From: DAOUKH01 sp965261455
GTDB lineage: Bacteria; Chloroflexota; Dehalococcoidia; SHYB01
Length of the DNA: 64,000 bases
Direction of reading: 5' to 3'
Assembly (NCBI GenBank): GCA_965261455.1
Contig: OZ253453.1
Coordinates: 2,046,001 to 2,110,000, forward strand
Shown here piece by piece: positions 33,842 through 43,600 of this stretch (the stretch's first letter is position 1; each line of letters begins with the position of its first letter). Made by a program: the position numbers and the translations under genes. The notes under the pieces were generated by a model, which was not told where the DNA came from, ran no database searches, and worked only from the letters and a program-made list of their open reading frames with translations.

Positions 33842-34723
33842 CTACCAGCCCCGCGAGGCGAGCATCTCTTCGGGCTTCATCGACCGGACGTCCATGCCGG
33901 ACATCGCTTCGCCGAGGCCTATCGAGACCTTCGCCAAGATGTCGGGGTTGTCGTAGTGCGTCGTCGCCTCGACGATTGCCTTGGCCCTGCGCTCGGGGTC
34001 GTCCGCCTTGAAGATACCCGAGCCGACGAATACACCGTCCACGCCCAACTGCATCATCAGCGCCGCGTCGGCGGGAGTCGCGATCCCGCCCGCCGCGAAG
34101 TTGACCACGGGCAGGCCGCCGGTCCGGTTGATCTCTTCCAGCACGTGGAGCGGCGCGCCAAGCTCCTTGGCCTCGGCCATGAGCTCGTCCTTGCCGAGTG
34201 AACGCACCTTCTTGATCCCCTTCGTGACGGCGCGGATGTGGCGCACCGCCTCGACCACGTTTCCGGTGCCCGCCTCGCCCTTGGTGCGGATCATGGCGGC
34301 GCCCTCGCCGATCCGGCGGACAGCCTCGCCCAAGTCGCGGCAGCCGCAGACGAAGGGGACTTTGAAGTCGTGCTTCCAGATGTGGTTCGCCTCGTCGGCG
34401 GGGGTCAGGACTTCGGACTCGTCGATGTAGTCCACGCCGAGCGCTTCGAGAATCTGCGCTTCCACGAAGTGTCCGATGCGCGCCTTCGCCATCACGGGGA
34501 TCGAGACGGCTTCCTGAATGCGCTGGATGACGGTGGGGTTGGCCATGCGCGCGACGCCGCCCGCGGCCCGAATGTCGGCCGGCACGCGTTCGAGCGCCAT
34601 GACGGCGCACGCACCAGCGTCCTCCGCGATCTTCGCGTGCTCCGGCGTGACCACGTCCATGATCACGCCGCCCTTGAGCATTTGGGCTAGGCCGGCCTTC
34701 AGGGTAAATGTGCCTTGTTCCAT
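33842..34723 (-). CDS. pdxS: Pyridoxal 5'-phosphate synthase, PLP-forming subunit
   Basis: Condenses ribose 5-phosphate, glyceraldehyde 3-phosphate and ammonia into PLP; 293 residues. Highly conserved: GGVIMDVVTPEHAKIAEDAG, VMAKARIGHFVEAQIL with the first catalytic lysine, and MIRTKGEAGTGNVVEA with the second. Promoter probably the minus-strand TATAAT at 34774-34769. Confidence 0.97.
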   Translation of the reverse strand: MEQGTFTLKAGLAQMLKGGVIMDVVTPEHAKIAEDAGACAVMALERVPADIRAAGGVARMANPTVIQRIQEAVSIPVMAKARIGHFVEAQILEALGVDYIDESEVLTPADEANHIWKHDFKVPFVCGCRDLGEAVRRIGEGAAMIRTKGEAGTGNVVEAVRHIRAVTKGIKKVRSLGKDELMAEAKELGAPLHVLEEINRTGGLPVVNFAAGGIATPADAALMMQLGVDGVFVGSGIFKADDPERRAKAIVEATTHYDNPDILAKVSIGLGEAMSGMDVRSMKPEEMLASRGW

Positions 34724-34768
34724 GTCCTTCGGCCTTCCCTCGGTGGTAACGCTGCGCCGCCGCTTGCT

Positions 34769-34774
34769 ATTATA
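34769..34774 (-). promoter_or_regulatory. -10 element for pdxS-pdxT
   Basis: Minus-strand TATAAT followed by AGC, 45 nt before the pdxS ATG. The opposite strand carries TATTAT (34768-34773), which could serve trkH. Confidence 0.45.
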
Positions 34775-34870
34775 CGCAATCAGGGCAGGGGCGGGCCGCG
34801 CCGACGCCGCCGCGCTCTTGGCGCCCCTATCTTGGCGGGCATACTATCGGCGCGCGCACAGAGGCCTTTC

Positions 34871-36286
34871 TTGGCGGATCTTCCCAGCCCCAGGCCCGGA
34901 GACCAGGTAGTCCGGCGGGCGAGACCCCAGCCGGTCACCGTCGACTTGGCCGACGCCGAGCCGGAGCCGGACCACCTCACCTCGCCGCTCATCCTGGTCT
35001 ACGCCTTCGCCGCGATCATCGTCGTGGGGTCGATCGCGCTCTTGCTCCCCTTCGCCAGCGAAGAGCCCGGTTGGACCCCGTTCATGACCGCCTTCTTCAC
35101 CTCCACCTCGGCGGTGACCGTCACCGGCCTTGTCGTCGTGGAGACGGCGGCGGCGTGGACGCCGTTCGGCAAGGGGGTGATTCTGGCCCTCATCCAGATC
35201 GGCGGCCTGGGCATCATGACGTTGTCGGCGGGCCTCTTTCAGGTGCTCGGGCGGCGCTTGGGGCTCCGCGACCAAGTCACACTGGCCGTCGAGTCCACCG
35301 GCAAGGCATCGGGCGCCGGGGCCCTCCAACTGGCCAAGCGGATCGCCGTCATGGTGTTTGTGGTGGAGTTGCTCGGCTTTATCGCCCTCAGCATCCGCTT
35401 CTCGTTCGACTATCCCCTCCCCGATGCGGTGTGGAACGCCTTCTTCCACGCCATCTCGGCCTTCAACAACGCGGGCTTCCTGTTGCTCGGCGACGACTTG
35501 GGAGGCTTCCATACCGACGCGTCGTTCATGCTCGTCTCCGCCGTCCTCATCATCCTGGGAAGCATCAGCTTCGTGGTCATCTCCGACATGATGGACAGCC
35601 GCCGGCGTCTGCGGCAGTTGACCTTGGACACCAAGCTCGTGCTCGCGACTACACTCTTTCTTTGGGTCGTGGGTATGGTGGTGATCCTAGGGGCGGAATA
35701 CGCCAACGAGGCCACCCTCGGCCCGCTCGGCGTCGGCGACAAGCTCACCAACGCCTTCTTCGAGTCGGTCAGCGGACGCACCGCCGGCATCTCGGCCTCG
35801 GTGAGCGACATGCACCACTACACTTGGCTGGTGTTGATGGCGATGATGTTCATTGGGGGGGCCTCCGGCTCGACCGCCGGCGGCATCAAGGTAAACACCC
35901 TCGGCGTGCTCCTCGTCTCCGCGCTCTCGACCGTGCGGGGACGGACTCGCACCGAGGTGTTCGACCGCCAGATACCGACCCGGCAAGTCGAGTATGCCGC
36001 CACCCTCGCGATGTTGGGGGTGGTGGTGGTGATGGCTCTGTGCTTCGTGTTGCTGGTGATCGAAGACGCGAGCCCCATCGCGTTGATCTTTGAGACAATT
36101 TCCGCCTTCGGAACAAACGGGAACTCGACAGGAGTCACGCCGACCCTCTCGACGGGCGGGCAGTTGCTCATCATCTTTGCTATGTTCTTAGGCAGGGTCG
36201 GCCCGCTCACCATCGCTCTGATACTGGCGCAGCGGCGGCGGCCCGTAGTTCGGTACTTTGCTCAGGAGGGCGTGCGGATCGGCTAA
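34871..36286 (+). CDS. trkH: Potassium uptake protein TrkH/KtrB
   Basis: Channel-like K+ translocating subunit, 471 residues. Four pore-loop repeats are visible (TSTSAVTVTGL, SAFNNAGF, SGRTAGIS, SAFGTNGNS); each supplies a filter glycine. MMFIGGASGSTAGGIK is the hinge region of the third repeat. The frame is open to 34715, but that would overlap pdxS; TTG 34871 with GAGG 7 nt upstream gives a sensible cytoplasmic N-terminus. RCK partners follow. Confidence 0.92.
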   Translation: MADLPSPRPGDQVVRRARPQPVTVDLADAEPEPDHLTSPLILVYAFAAIIVVGSIALLLPFASEEPGWTPFMTAFFTSTSAVTVTGLVVVETAAAWTPFGKGVILALIQIGGLGIMTLSAGLFQVLGRRLGLRDQVTLAVESTGKASGAGALQLAKRIAVMVFVVELLGFIALSIRFSFDYPLPDAVWNAFFHAISAFNNAGFLLLGDDLGGFHTDASFMLVSAVLIILGSISFVVISDMMDSRRRLRQLTLDTKLVLATTLFLWVVGMVVILGAEYANEATLGPLGVGDKLTNAFFESVSGRTAGISASVSDMHHYTWLVLMAMMFIGGASGSTAGGIKVNTLGVLLVSALSTVRGRTRTEVFDRQIPTRQVEYAATLAMLGVVVVMALCFVLLVIEDASPIALIFETISAFGTNGNSTGVTPTLSTGGQLLIIFAMFLGRVGPLTIALILAQRRRPVVRYFAQEGVRIG

Positions 36287-36327
36287 CTGGCCGGGGCCGT
36301 CCGGCACCGTGCCGCCGGAGGAGGACT

Positions 36328-36999
36328 ATGAGACGACAAGTGCTGGTCGTAGGGATGGGCCGGTTCGGCAGCAGCGTCGCGACGACCCTGTTTAGGCGCG
36401 GCCACGACGTGCTTGCCATCGATCAAGACGAGCGCCGCGTGCAGGACATGTTGCCTCACGTCACCTACTGCGTCGCGGCGGACGCCACCAACGAGACCGC
36501 CCTGCGGGACATCGGCATCGAGAGCTTCGATCTTGCCGTCGTCGCCACCGGCGAACAGGTCCATTCGAGCATCCTGTGCACCGTGCTGCTCAAGCGCCTC
36601 GGACTCCCCCACGTGGTGGCCCGCGCCGAGAACGAGCTCCACGGCCTCACCCTCGAAAAGATCGGCGCCGATCAGGTCGTCTACCCCGAACGCGAGTCAG
36701 GAGAACGCCTCGCCTACAGCTTGGCCTACTCCGGCGTCCGCGACTACCTCCGGCTGCAGGAAGGCTACGGGGTGAGCAGGGTCTATCCGCCGCGGGAGTT
36801 CCAGGGCAGGACGATCGACGAGGTCGGTCTCGGCCCGCGCAGCGACTCCGGCCTCACCGTCTTGGGAGTCGTGCGGGGCAGGGACATCATCCTGACACCC
36901 GACCGGTTCGAGCGTATCCGGGACGGCGACGTGTTGGTCGTCGCCGGGCTGGACGCCGGGCTGCAGGGCTTGGACGCCGTCGACGAACGCGCGCCGTAG
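36328..36999 (+). CDS. trkA: Trk/Ktr potassium uptake regulatory protein (RCK, full length)
   Basis: 223 residues: RCK_N Rossmann domain (VLVVGMGRFGSSVATTLFRRG, nucleotide-binding Asp in AIDQDE) and RCK_C domain (about 145-215). It forms a cytoplasmic gating ring on TrkH. GGAGGAGG precedes ATG 36328. Immediately downstream of trkH. Confidence 0.93.
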   Translation: MRRQVLVVGMGRFGSSVATTLFRRGHDVLAIDQDERRVQDMLPHVTYCVAADATNETALRDIGIESFDLAVVATGEQVHSSILCTVLLKRLGLPHVVARAENELHGLTLEKIGADQVVYPERESGERLAYSLAYSGVRDYLRLQEGYGVSRVYPPREFQGRTIDEVGLGPRSDSGLTVLGVVRGRDIILTPDRFERIRDGDVLVVAGLDAGLQGLDAVDERAP

Positions 37000-37004
37000 G
37001 GCGA

Positions 37005-37033
37005 TTGTTGCGCTGGCCTACTCGACATATAAT
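37005..37033 (+). promoter_or_regulatory. Promoter of the universal-stress gene
   Basis: TTGTTG (37005-37010), 17-nt spacer, TATAAT (37028-37033), 39 nt before ATG 37073. It separates expression of the downstream genes from trkH-trkA. Confidence 0.6.
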
Positions 37034-37072
37034 TGACCCACCCGGCAGGTCACGTCCAGCCGAAAGGACGCC

Positions 37073-37540
37073 ATGAACTCTCGGTTCAGTCTTCGCCGAG
37101 TGCTCGTTCCGGTGAGCGGCGGCGATTCCGACGAGCAAGCGGTACGCCTCGCCTGCTCCTTGTTGGACAAGAAGGGCACGGTCTACCTCTTCAACGTCCT
37201 TGAAGTGGCCAGAGACCTCCCCCTCGATGCCCCTCCCCGCGCCGACGTGGAACGCAGCGACGCGGTGCTCGAGGAAATGGAGCGGGTTGTGCACAGCGAA
37301 AAACGCGCCGTGGAGACCGAGGCCGTACAGGCCCGCGAGGCGGGGCCGACGGTGGTGAACGAGGCGGTCGAGCGCGGCGTCGACGCGATCGTCGTCGGCG
37401 TGGATTTCTCGAAAGCGCGCGGCGAGTTCGAGCTTGGCGCCACCGTCAACTACGTGCTCCGGCGCGCCCATTGCCAGGTCTGGCTATCACGCGGGCCGGC
37501 GCCCGCAGAGCTCGTGAACGGGCGCACCCCCGCCTCCTGA
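37073..37540 (+). CDS. Universal stress protein family protein
   Basis: 155 residues, UspA alpha/beta fold: RRVLVPVSGGDSDEQAVRLAC at the start and VDAIVVGVDF late. The ATP-binding G-x2-G-x9-G(S/T) motif is not clear (ELGATVNYVLRRAHCQVWL), so it may not bind ATP. Set within the Trk cluster, as Usp domains often accompany transporters. Confidence 0.85.
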   Translation: MNSRFSLRRVLVPVSGGDSDEQAVRLACSLLDKKGTVYLFNVLEVARDLPLDAPPRADVERSDAVLEEMERVVHSEKRAVETEAVQAREAGPTVVNEAVERGVDAIVVGVDFSKARGEFELGATVNYVLRRAHCQVWLSRGPAPAELVNGRTPAS

Positions 37541-37612
37541 GTCCATTGGGCGGCGGGAGCCCACGGACGTGCCCGGCCTCCGCGAGACCGAAATCTAGGC
37601 TAGGACGGAACA

Positions 37613-38050
37613 GTGCGAGTCGTCATCATGGGATCGGGCCGCGTCGGGGCGCGGCTCGCTTCGACAATGGACGCCGAGGGGCACGACGTCACCGTCATCG
37701 ATAAGGCCCAAGCGTCGCTGGCCCGGCTCCCCGCCTCCTTCTCCGGACACGTCGTCGTCGGTGACGCCACCGAAGAGGATGTCCAGAAACAGGCCGGCGT
37801 CGGCGAGGCCGACGTCTTCGTCGCCGTGACCCAAGGGGACAACCGCAATATCATGGCCGCGCAGATCGCGAAGGAACTTCTCGGCGTGCGCAGGGCGGTG
37901 TGCCGCATCTACGACCCCATCCGGCAGGAAATATTCGAAAAGTTGGGCCTGCACACCTTCAGTCCCACGATTATGTTGACCCGTCACATGCTCGATGCGA
38001 TCAAGCGGGAAGACCAGGAAGGCGCGGGCGAAGCGCCCGCCGGCCCCTAG
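37613..38050 (+). CDS. TrkA-N (RCK_N) domain protein, short
   Basis: 145 residues, only the nucleotide-binding RCK_N half: RVVIMGSGRVGARLASTMDAEGH, TVIDKAQ, and VVGDATEEDVQKQAGV. No RCK_C domain. GTG start. It may hetero-oligomerise with the following RCK protein, 22 bp downstream. Confidence 0.88.
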   Translation: MRVVIMGSGRVGARLASTMDAEGHDVTVIDKAQASLARLPASFSGHVVVGDATEEDVQKQAGVGEADVFVAVTQGDNRNIMAAQIAKELLGVRRAVCRIYDPIRQEIFEKLGLHTFSPTIMLTRHMLDAIKREDQEGAGEAPAGP

Positions 38051-38072
38051 CAGGCCGCCGGGCTGAAAGGCC

Positions 38073-38738
38073 ATGTACATCATCATCGTAGGCGGAGGAA
38101 GAATCGGCGCCATGACCGCCGCGGAGTTGCTTGCCCTGGGCCACGAGGTGCTCGTAATCGAGCGGGACGCCGCGCGGGCCGACCACGTCATCGACGAATT
38201 GGGCAGTTGCGTGGTGTGCGCCGACGGGTCCGAGGGCTCCGTGCTCGGCGACCAGGGCGCGTCGCGCGCCGATCTGCTTATAGCGGTGACCAACGAGGAC
38301 AGGGACAACCTCGTAGCCTGCCAGGTTGCCAAGCACCACTACGGAGTGGACGAGGTCATCGCGCGCATCAACGAGCCCAGGAACGAGCCGCTCTTCGATC
38401 GGCTGGGCATTACCGCCGTCAGCACCGTCGAGGCCATGGTGAGCGGCCTGCTCCACGAAGCGCCGGTCCCATTCCCCAAACGGCTCATGACGTTCCGGCA
38501 CAGTAGGTCCAGGCTCATCAGCATCGCGATACCCAAGGCCGCGCCCACCATCGGCAGACCGGTGCATGACATCACGTTGCCCGAAGGCGCCGCCGTCGCC
38601 CTTATCGTGCGGAAGGACGGTGCCCCGGAAGTACCGTCACCCGAGACCGTGCTGCAGGCGGAAGACGAAGTGATCGCCCTCGCCCGGCCCGAACATGAGC
38701 ACCGCCTGTTGGAAGCGCTCGCAGGCGCCGGCCCATAG
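38073..38738 (+). CDS. TrkA family protein (RCK_N + RCK_C)
   Basis: 221 residues: IIIVGGGRIGAMTAAELLALGHEV followed by VIERD, then an RCK_C domain from about residue 145 with IGRPVHDITLPEGAAVALIVR. Third RCK protein of the cluster; probably regulates TrkH or a second transporter. Confidence 0.9.
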   Translation: MYIIIVGGGRIGAMTAAELLALGHEVLVIERDAARADHVIDELGSCVVCADGSEGSVLGDQGASRADLLIAVTNEDRDNLVACQVAKHHYGVDEVIARINEPRNEPLFDRLGITAVSTVEAMVSGLLHEAPVPFPKRLMTFRHSRSRLISIAIPKAAPTIGRPVHDITLPEGAAVALIVRKDGAPEVPSPETVLQAEDEVIALARPEHEHRLLEALAGAGP

Positions 38739-38757
38739 AGCCGCGCGGGAGCATGGT

Positions 38758-39594
38758 ATGACGCGGCGCGTCACCTATCTCGGCCCTCCCGGAACGTATA
38801 GCGAGACCGCCGCGCTCACCTACGACCCCGGCGCCGAGCTCATCCCCTGTCCCTCCTTCACCGCCGCCGTGCTCCGCGTCGAGGCCGGCGCGGCGGACGC
38901 GGCGGTCGTCGCCATCGAGAACAGCCTGGAAGGGTCGGTTACCGAGACACTCGACCTGCTGGTCCACGGTACTGAGCTGTCGATCACGGGGGAGCTCGTC
39001 ATTCCGATCACCCACTGCCTCCTCGCCAAACCGGGGACCGCGCTGAGCGACATCGAGGTCGTCTTCTCGCACACCCAGGCCCTCGGCCAGTGCCGCAACT
39101 TCATCGAGCGGCAGCTTGGGGGCGCGAGCAAGAACGCCTCGCTGAGCACCGTCGCGGCCGTCACCGACATGCTCGATTCGGAGCGCGTGGGCGCCGCGAT
39201 TTCGCCGCGCCGCGCCGCCGACCTCTACCCCGTCGAGATCATCGCCGAGACCATCCAAGACCGCGCCGAGAACGCTACGCGCTTCGTGGCGCTTGCCGGG
39301 GAGGACCACGCACCGACGGGACACGACAAGACGTCCATCGCGTTCACCTTCGCCGACGAGGACAAGCCGGGGCAGTTCCACCGCGCGCTCGGCGAATTCG
39401 CCAAGCGGGAGATCAACCTCAGCAAGATCGAGTCCCGGCCCTCGAAGGAGAGCCTGGGGCGCTACGTCTTCCTCGTCGACCTCGACGGCCATCGAAGCGA
39501 CCCCGCGGTCGCCGACGCGCTCGACGCCGTCCGCGCCGAGGCGACCTCTCTCCACGTCTTTGGGTCGTATCCCAAGGCGCGGACGCCCGGCTAG
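38758..39594 (+). CDS. pheA: Prephenate dehydratase
   Basis: Makes phenylpyruvate from prephenate; 278 residues. YLGPPGTYSETAAL opens the catalytic domain, AIENSLEGSVTETLDLL and the TRF-type motif in NATRFVALA follow. The C-terminal ACT domain (from about residue 190) contains ESRPSKE, the phenylalanine-binding ESRP motif, so feedback inhibition is expected. There is no fused chorismate mutase. Its stop overlaps the convergent LLM gene by 4 bp. Confidence 0.95.
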   Translation: MTRRVTYLGPPGTYSETAALTYDPGAELIPCPSFTAAVLRVEAGAADAAVVAIENSLEGSVTETLDLLVHGTELSITGELVIPITHCLLAKPGTALSDIEVVFSHTQALGQCRNFIERQLGGASKNASLSTVAAVTDMLDSERVGAAISPRRAADLYPVEIIAETIQDRAENATRFVALAGEDHAPTGHDKTSIAFTFADEDKPGQFHRALGEFAKREINLSKIESRPSKESLGRYVFLVDLDGHRSDPAVADALDAVRAEATSLHVFGSYPKARTPG

Positions 39595-40598
39595 CGCAGT
39601 TGAGGCATCACCTTCTCGGCGAACGTGCGCGCCTGGCGCAGGTTCATCTCCGCGTCGATCGAGAAGAAGCCGACCACGACCTCGTCCACGCCGGCTTGGC
39701 CGTAGCGGAGTAGGCGGTCGGCCAGCTCGTCCGCCGAGTAGTTGCGGGGAAAGTCGTAGGAGGCTCCCATGCGGTCCTCCGACCACTGCGCCCGGATGCG
39801 CTCATCGGGCTCCTCCAAACGTCCGGTGTGGATGTAGATCACCTCGAACGGCTCGGTGCGCCCGGTCCGCTTCGCCTCGTTTCGGGCATAGTCAACGCCC
39901 GCCTTGAACTGCTCCGGCTCCATCGGCGCGGGCGACGCGAGCCAGCCGTCGCAGAGCCGCACGGCCCGCTGGATGGCCGCCTTGGCCATGCCGCCGTAGT
40001 AGATCGGGGGCGGCTGCTGCACCGTCCGGCCCAGCGTCAGCGCCTCGTCGAAATCGAAGTAGCGTCCGTGGAACGAGGCGGTGCCGCCCGCCCAGACCGC
40101 CCGCATCACCTGGATGTACTCCTCCGTCATCGCGGCGCGTTCGTCGTAGGGCACGCCCAGCGCCTCCGACTCGGCGCGCACGTGCCCCGCCCCGACGCCG
40201 AGGGAGATGCGGCCTCCGGAGAGCACGTCCATCGTCTGCACCGCCCGCGCCTGCACGATGGGGTTCCGGTAGGGAAGCACCACCACGCTCGACCCGATAC
40301 GGACGCGCTCGGTGACGCCCGCCAGATAGGCCATCACGCTGTAGCCTTCCAGGAACCAGTTATTGCTGCCGTAGTACTGCTCCGGCGTCACCCGCTGGGT
40401 GTCGGCGGGCCGCCCCGTCATCCACTGATAGCGGGACCGCTCGAAACCGACCTCGTCGATGGCCCCCAACGGGGCGAGGAGGTGGTCGGCGGTCCAGACC
40501 GAGTCGAACCCCGAGCGGTCCGCCTCCCGCGCGACCGCCGTGATCGCCTCGCGGTCGCCCCAAGGCTGCGAGCTCGGAATGCTGAGTCCGATGCGCAT
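39591..40598 (-). CDS. LLM-class flavin- or F420-dependent oxidoreductase
   Basis: 335 residues, luciferase-like barrel: MRIGLSIPSSQPWGD, FDSVWTADHLLAP, RVRIGSSVVVLPYRNPIVQARAVQTMD, and SLGVGAGHVRAE. These resemble F420-dependent reductases more than bacterial luciferase, but the cofactor is not certain. Complete at both ends, in contrast to the copy at 26047. Confidence 0.88.
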   Translation of the reverse strand: MRIGLSIPSSQPWGDREAITAVAREADRSGFDSVWTADHLLAPLGAIDEVGFERSRYQWMTGRPADTQRVTPEQYYGSNNWFLEGYSVMAYLAGVTERVRIGSSVVVLPYRNPIVQARAVQTMDVLSGGRISLGVGAGHVRAESEALGVPYDERAAMTEEYIQVMRAVWAGGTASFHGRYFDFDEALTLGRTVQQPPPIYYGGMAKAAIQRAVRLCDGWLASPAPMEPEQFKAGVDYARNEAKRTGRTEPFEVIYIHTGRLEEPDERIRAQWSEDRMGASYDFPRNYSADELADRLLRYGQAGVDEVVVGFFSIDAEMNLRQARTFAEKVMPQLR

Positions 40599-40635
40599 GC
40601 GTCACCTCCCTGGAGACCTTGCGTAGCTCCGTCGG

Positions 40636-43600
40636 CTACACCGGGACTTCGTAGATGGTCACCGTCTCGTTGCGGTAGGCCACGGCAAGGTCGCCGTCGG
40701 CGGCCATGCGCTCGAACTTCTCCAAGCCCGCCGCGGGGTGGACTTTGCGCTCGTGATCGCCGACGTAGATGTAGCGGACGTTGTACTTCTCCAGGAACGC
40801 CGCGGCCTCGGAGGCGCGCGTCGTACTGAAGAAGCGCTCCACGTCCCCCATGCGCCGCTGCACCACGCCCTGCTGCTCCGGCGGGCAGTGCGCCCCCGCG
40901 TACAGACCGCAGCGCTGCTGCTGCTGGTGCCACTCCCATCCCAGCACCACCGGCAGGCCGGTGTACGTCGCGACCCGGCTCCGCAGCGAGCGGTACCGCT
41001 GCCCCAGCCCCTCCACGACCACCGGCGAGCCCTGCACGTTGTCCTGCATCCATTCCAGCGCCTCGCGCTCGGGTCGGAGCGGCGCCCACGTCTCCGTATC
41101 GTAGTCATAAAGCGACGCTTCGTTCATAAACGTCATCCCATCCCGCGTCGGAGCGATGTGCAACAGCCGCCTTTCCGACCGGTTCGGAGTGGCAAGAATT
41201 GGATAAATGAGCGCCCCGACAAGGAGAACAAGCACCACGCCCCGCCAGATCCGCCACCCACGCGCCGCCCACCCCCCCGGCAACCCCGCCGCCAGATCTA
41301 GGCCGAATCGCATGCGCCACAGGATGAAGGCTGAGGCCAGCGCCATGAGCACCCATGCCTGGAGGTAGAGTTTGAAGACCGTGTTCATCCGGCCCGTGGA
41401 GATGTTGAGGTGCCAGATATCCACGGCGACCCCGATGGCCAGCGGCGTGGCGATAAGCAAGTAGACGAAGAGTCCCACCGGCGCGCCCGCGTCTTCGGAG
41501 CGGACGGCCCGCCAGACCAGCGGGACGAGCGCGAGCAGCAGGCTCCCCAAGAAGACAATCGTCGCCATGCCGGCAGTCCAGAGCGCCGCCGCCACGATTA
41601 CGTAGGCCGCCGCAAAGAATAGTCGGCCCCAGCGTGGCCGAGGCCAAGCGGGGGGGTAGGCCGGCCAATTCCAGCGCCGCCGCGCTGCCCCGGTGAAAGA
41701 GGCCAGCGCAAGCGAGAGTTCGGCTTCGCTGACGGGGGTGGGCGTGCGCTCTTCGCCAGCTTCCTCGTCGACGGCGTCCGCCCCGCCGGGGCCACCGTCC
41801 TCGTCCTGGTCTTGCGGGCGGCGGAAGAGACGCCAGGCGATGAAGCCCGCGATGACGACGATGAAGAAGCCGTGGATGCCCAGGTAACGCCAGAGCACGG
41901 CCTGGTTGTCGGTGCGCGCGATGGCGTCGGTGTAGGGGAGGAACGACTCGTAGCTCTGCTGGAAGGGTAGGAAGAAGAGATAGCCGATGGCGTAAAGCCC
42001 CGCCATCTTGACGGCGGCGAGGGCGAAGAGGCCCAGCGTCGCCTCTCGCCGCGCGGCGTACTCCGCGATGAGGACCGCGGCCCCGCCGATGAGCAGGTAG
42101 GTAGGGGCGTCCCAGCTATTCGTGGCCTGTATCGCGCCGAGCGTGAGGCCCAGCGCGATGTATGGGGGCCAAGACATCACGCCCCAACGTCCGCCCGATC
42201 CCCGCGTGCCGACGATGAACGCGAGCGCGAGCCCGACGGCTAGGACCGTCAACGGGATGACGAACAGGTGGGCGTGGGGATCGGCGAAGAGGAAGGTGAA
42301 GAAGGGGAACTCGGTGATGCCGTGCTCCCCCTCGGGCCCCAGCATGCGGCTGCTGCGCCAGAAGTCGAAGCTGCCGAAGTCCTGGTTGCGCAGGACGCGG
42401 CCCAGCCCCTGCACCATCTGCGCGGCGCCATCGAGGTTGCCGAGCACGGTGACGAAGATCGCGGCCATCACGCCCGCGGCGATCGGGGAGGGCAGGGGCG
42501 GCCCGCGTCCGGCATCGTCGAGGCGGCGCTTGACGATCGCGGCGAGGTTGTAGACGACCGAGTAGGCCGCCGCCGCCGTCAGCGCGAAGAAGAGCGGAAC
42601 AATGAGAGTGATCGCGATGGAGGGCAGAATGCCGGTGAACTTGGTGAAGGCGGCGCCCATGAAGAAGCCGAAGTAGTAGTAGTTCAGTTGGCCGCCCGCG
42701 TACCAGGGGTCGTACGGCGGCATGTACGTCGACTTCAGCACGGCGTTGAAGTAGGCGAAGTCCATCGGCTTTTCGCCGCCGAGGTAGAGGTCCCACAGGT
42801 CGGGGTTCCACATGCGCACGGCGAACATGCCGGCGAACGCAACGAGGAACAGGACCTCGCCGACGATGATCACGCGGCGCTTTTCACGCAGGAATTCGAG
42901 AATCTCGCCGCCCTTACGCCGGAGGATGACCGCCGAGACTAGCCCCAGGAGCAGCAGTCCGACGAGAACGGAAAGGCGGGAGAACGAGAGCCAGTGCAAG
43001 CTGGCGAGCAGCCACGGGATATAGGCGGCGAGCAGGACGCCGAAAATCTTGCCCAGGAAGTAGCCCCGGTCGGGGAGCCAGCGGAACACCATGAGGGTTA
43101 TCGGCAGCGCGAGCAGGAACGCGAGCTGCGCGGCGAGGAACCAGACCACCTCGGGAATCTTGTTGACGAAGGAGCCCCGGCTGAAGATCTCCGACCACGT
43201 CCCGCCCTCCTGCTGCGTCCGCGCGGCGGCGTCGGAAAGCAGCAGCATCTCGCCGCCGCTAGCGGTCAGCCCGGTAGGTGGCCCCCAGGGGAGGTTGTTC
43301 CGGTAGAAGGCAAGCTGTTCCTGCGGCGTCCCCTCCAGCGTCTTCTCGAAAATCAGTACGAGGGGGTGGTCGTAGACGGTGACGTTCTCGTCGGCGAAGC
43401 CGAGGTTGAGCTCGACGGTGGTCTGCTTGTACTCCCGCAGCGCCCGCGGTTCGGGCAGGCCCGGTCGGCCGAAGGTGTCGTGTTCGAGCGAGACTCCGAA
43501 GAGGTTGGGGTACGCGGTCTCGACGTGCGCGATTTCGAAGCCGAGGTCCCCACGGAACAGTGCGTGGTAGTAGTCGCTGGTGGCGGGGTAGCGCTCCGGC

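Noticed and set aside
34715..34870. N-terminal extension of TrkH from 34715
   Set aside because: It would overlap the divergent pdxS start and its promoter and has an Arg/Pro-rich, non-family sequence; TTG 34871 has a ribosome-binding site.
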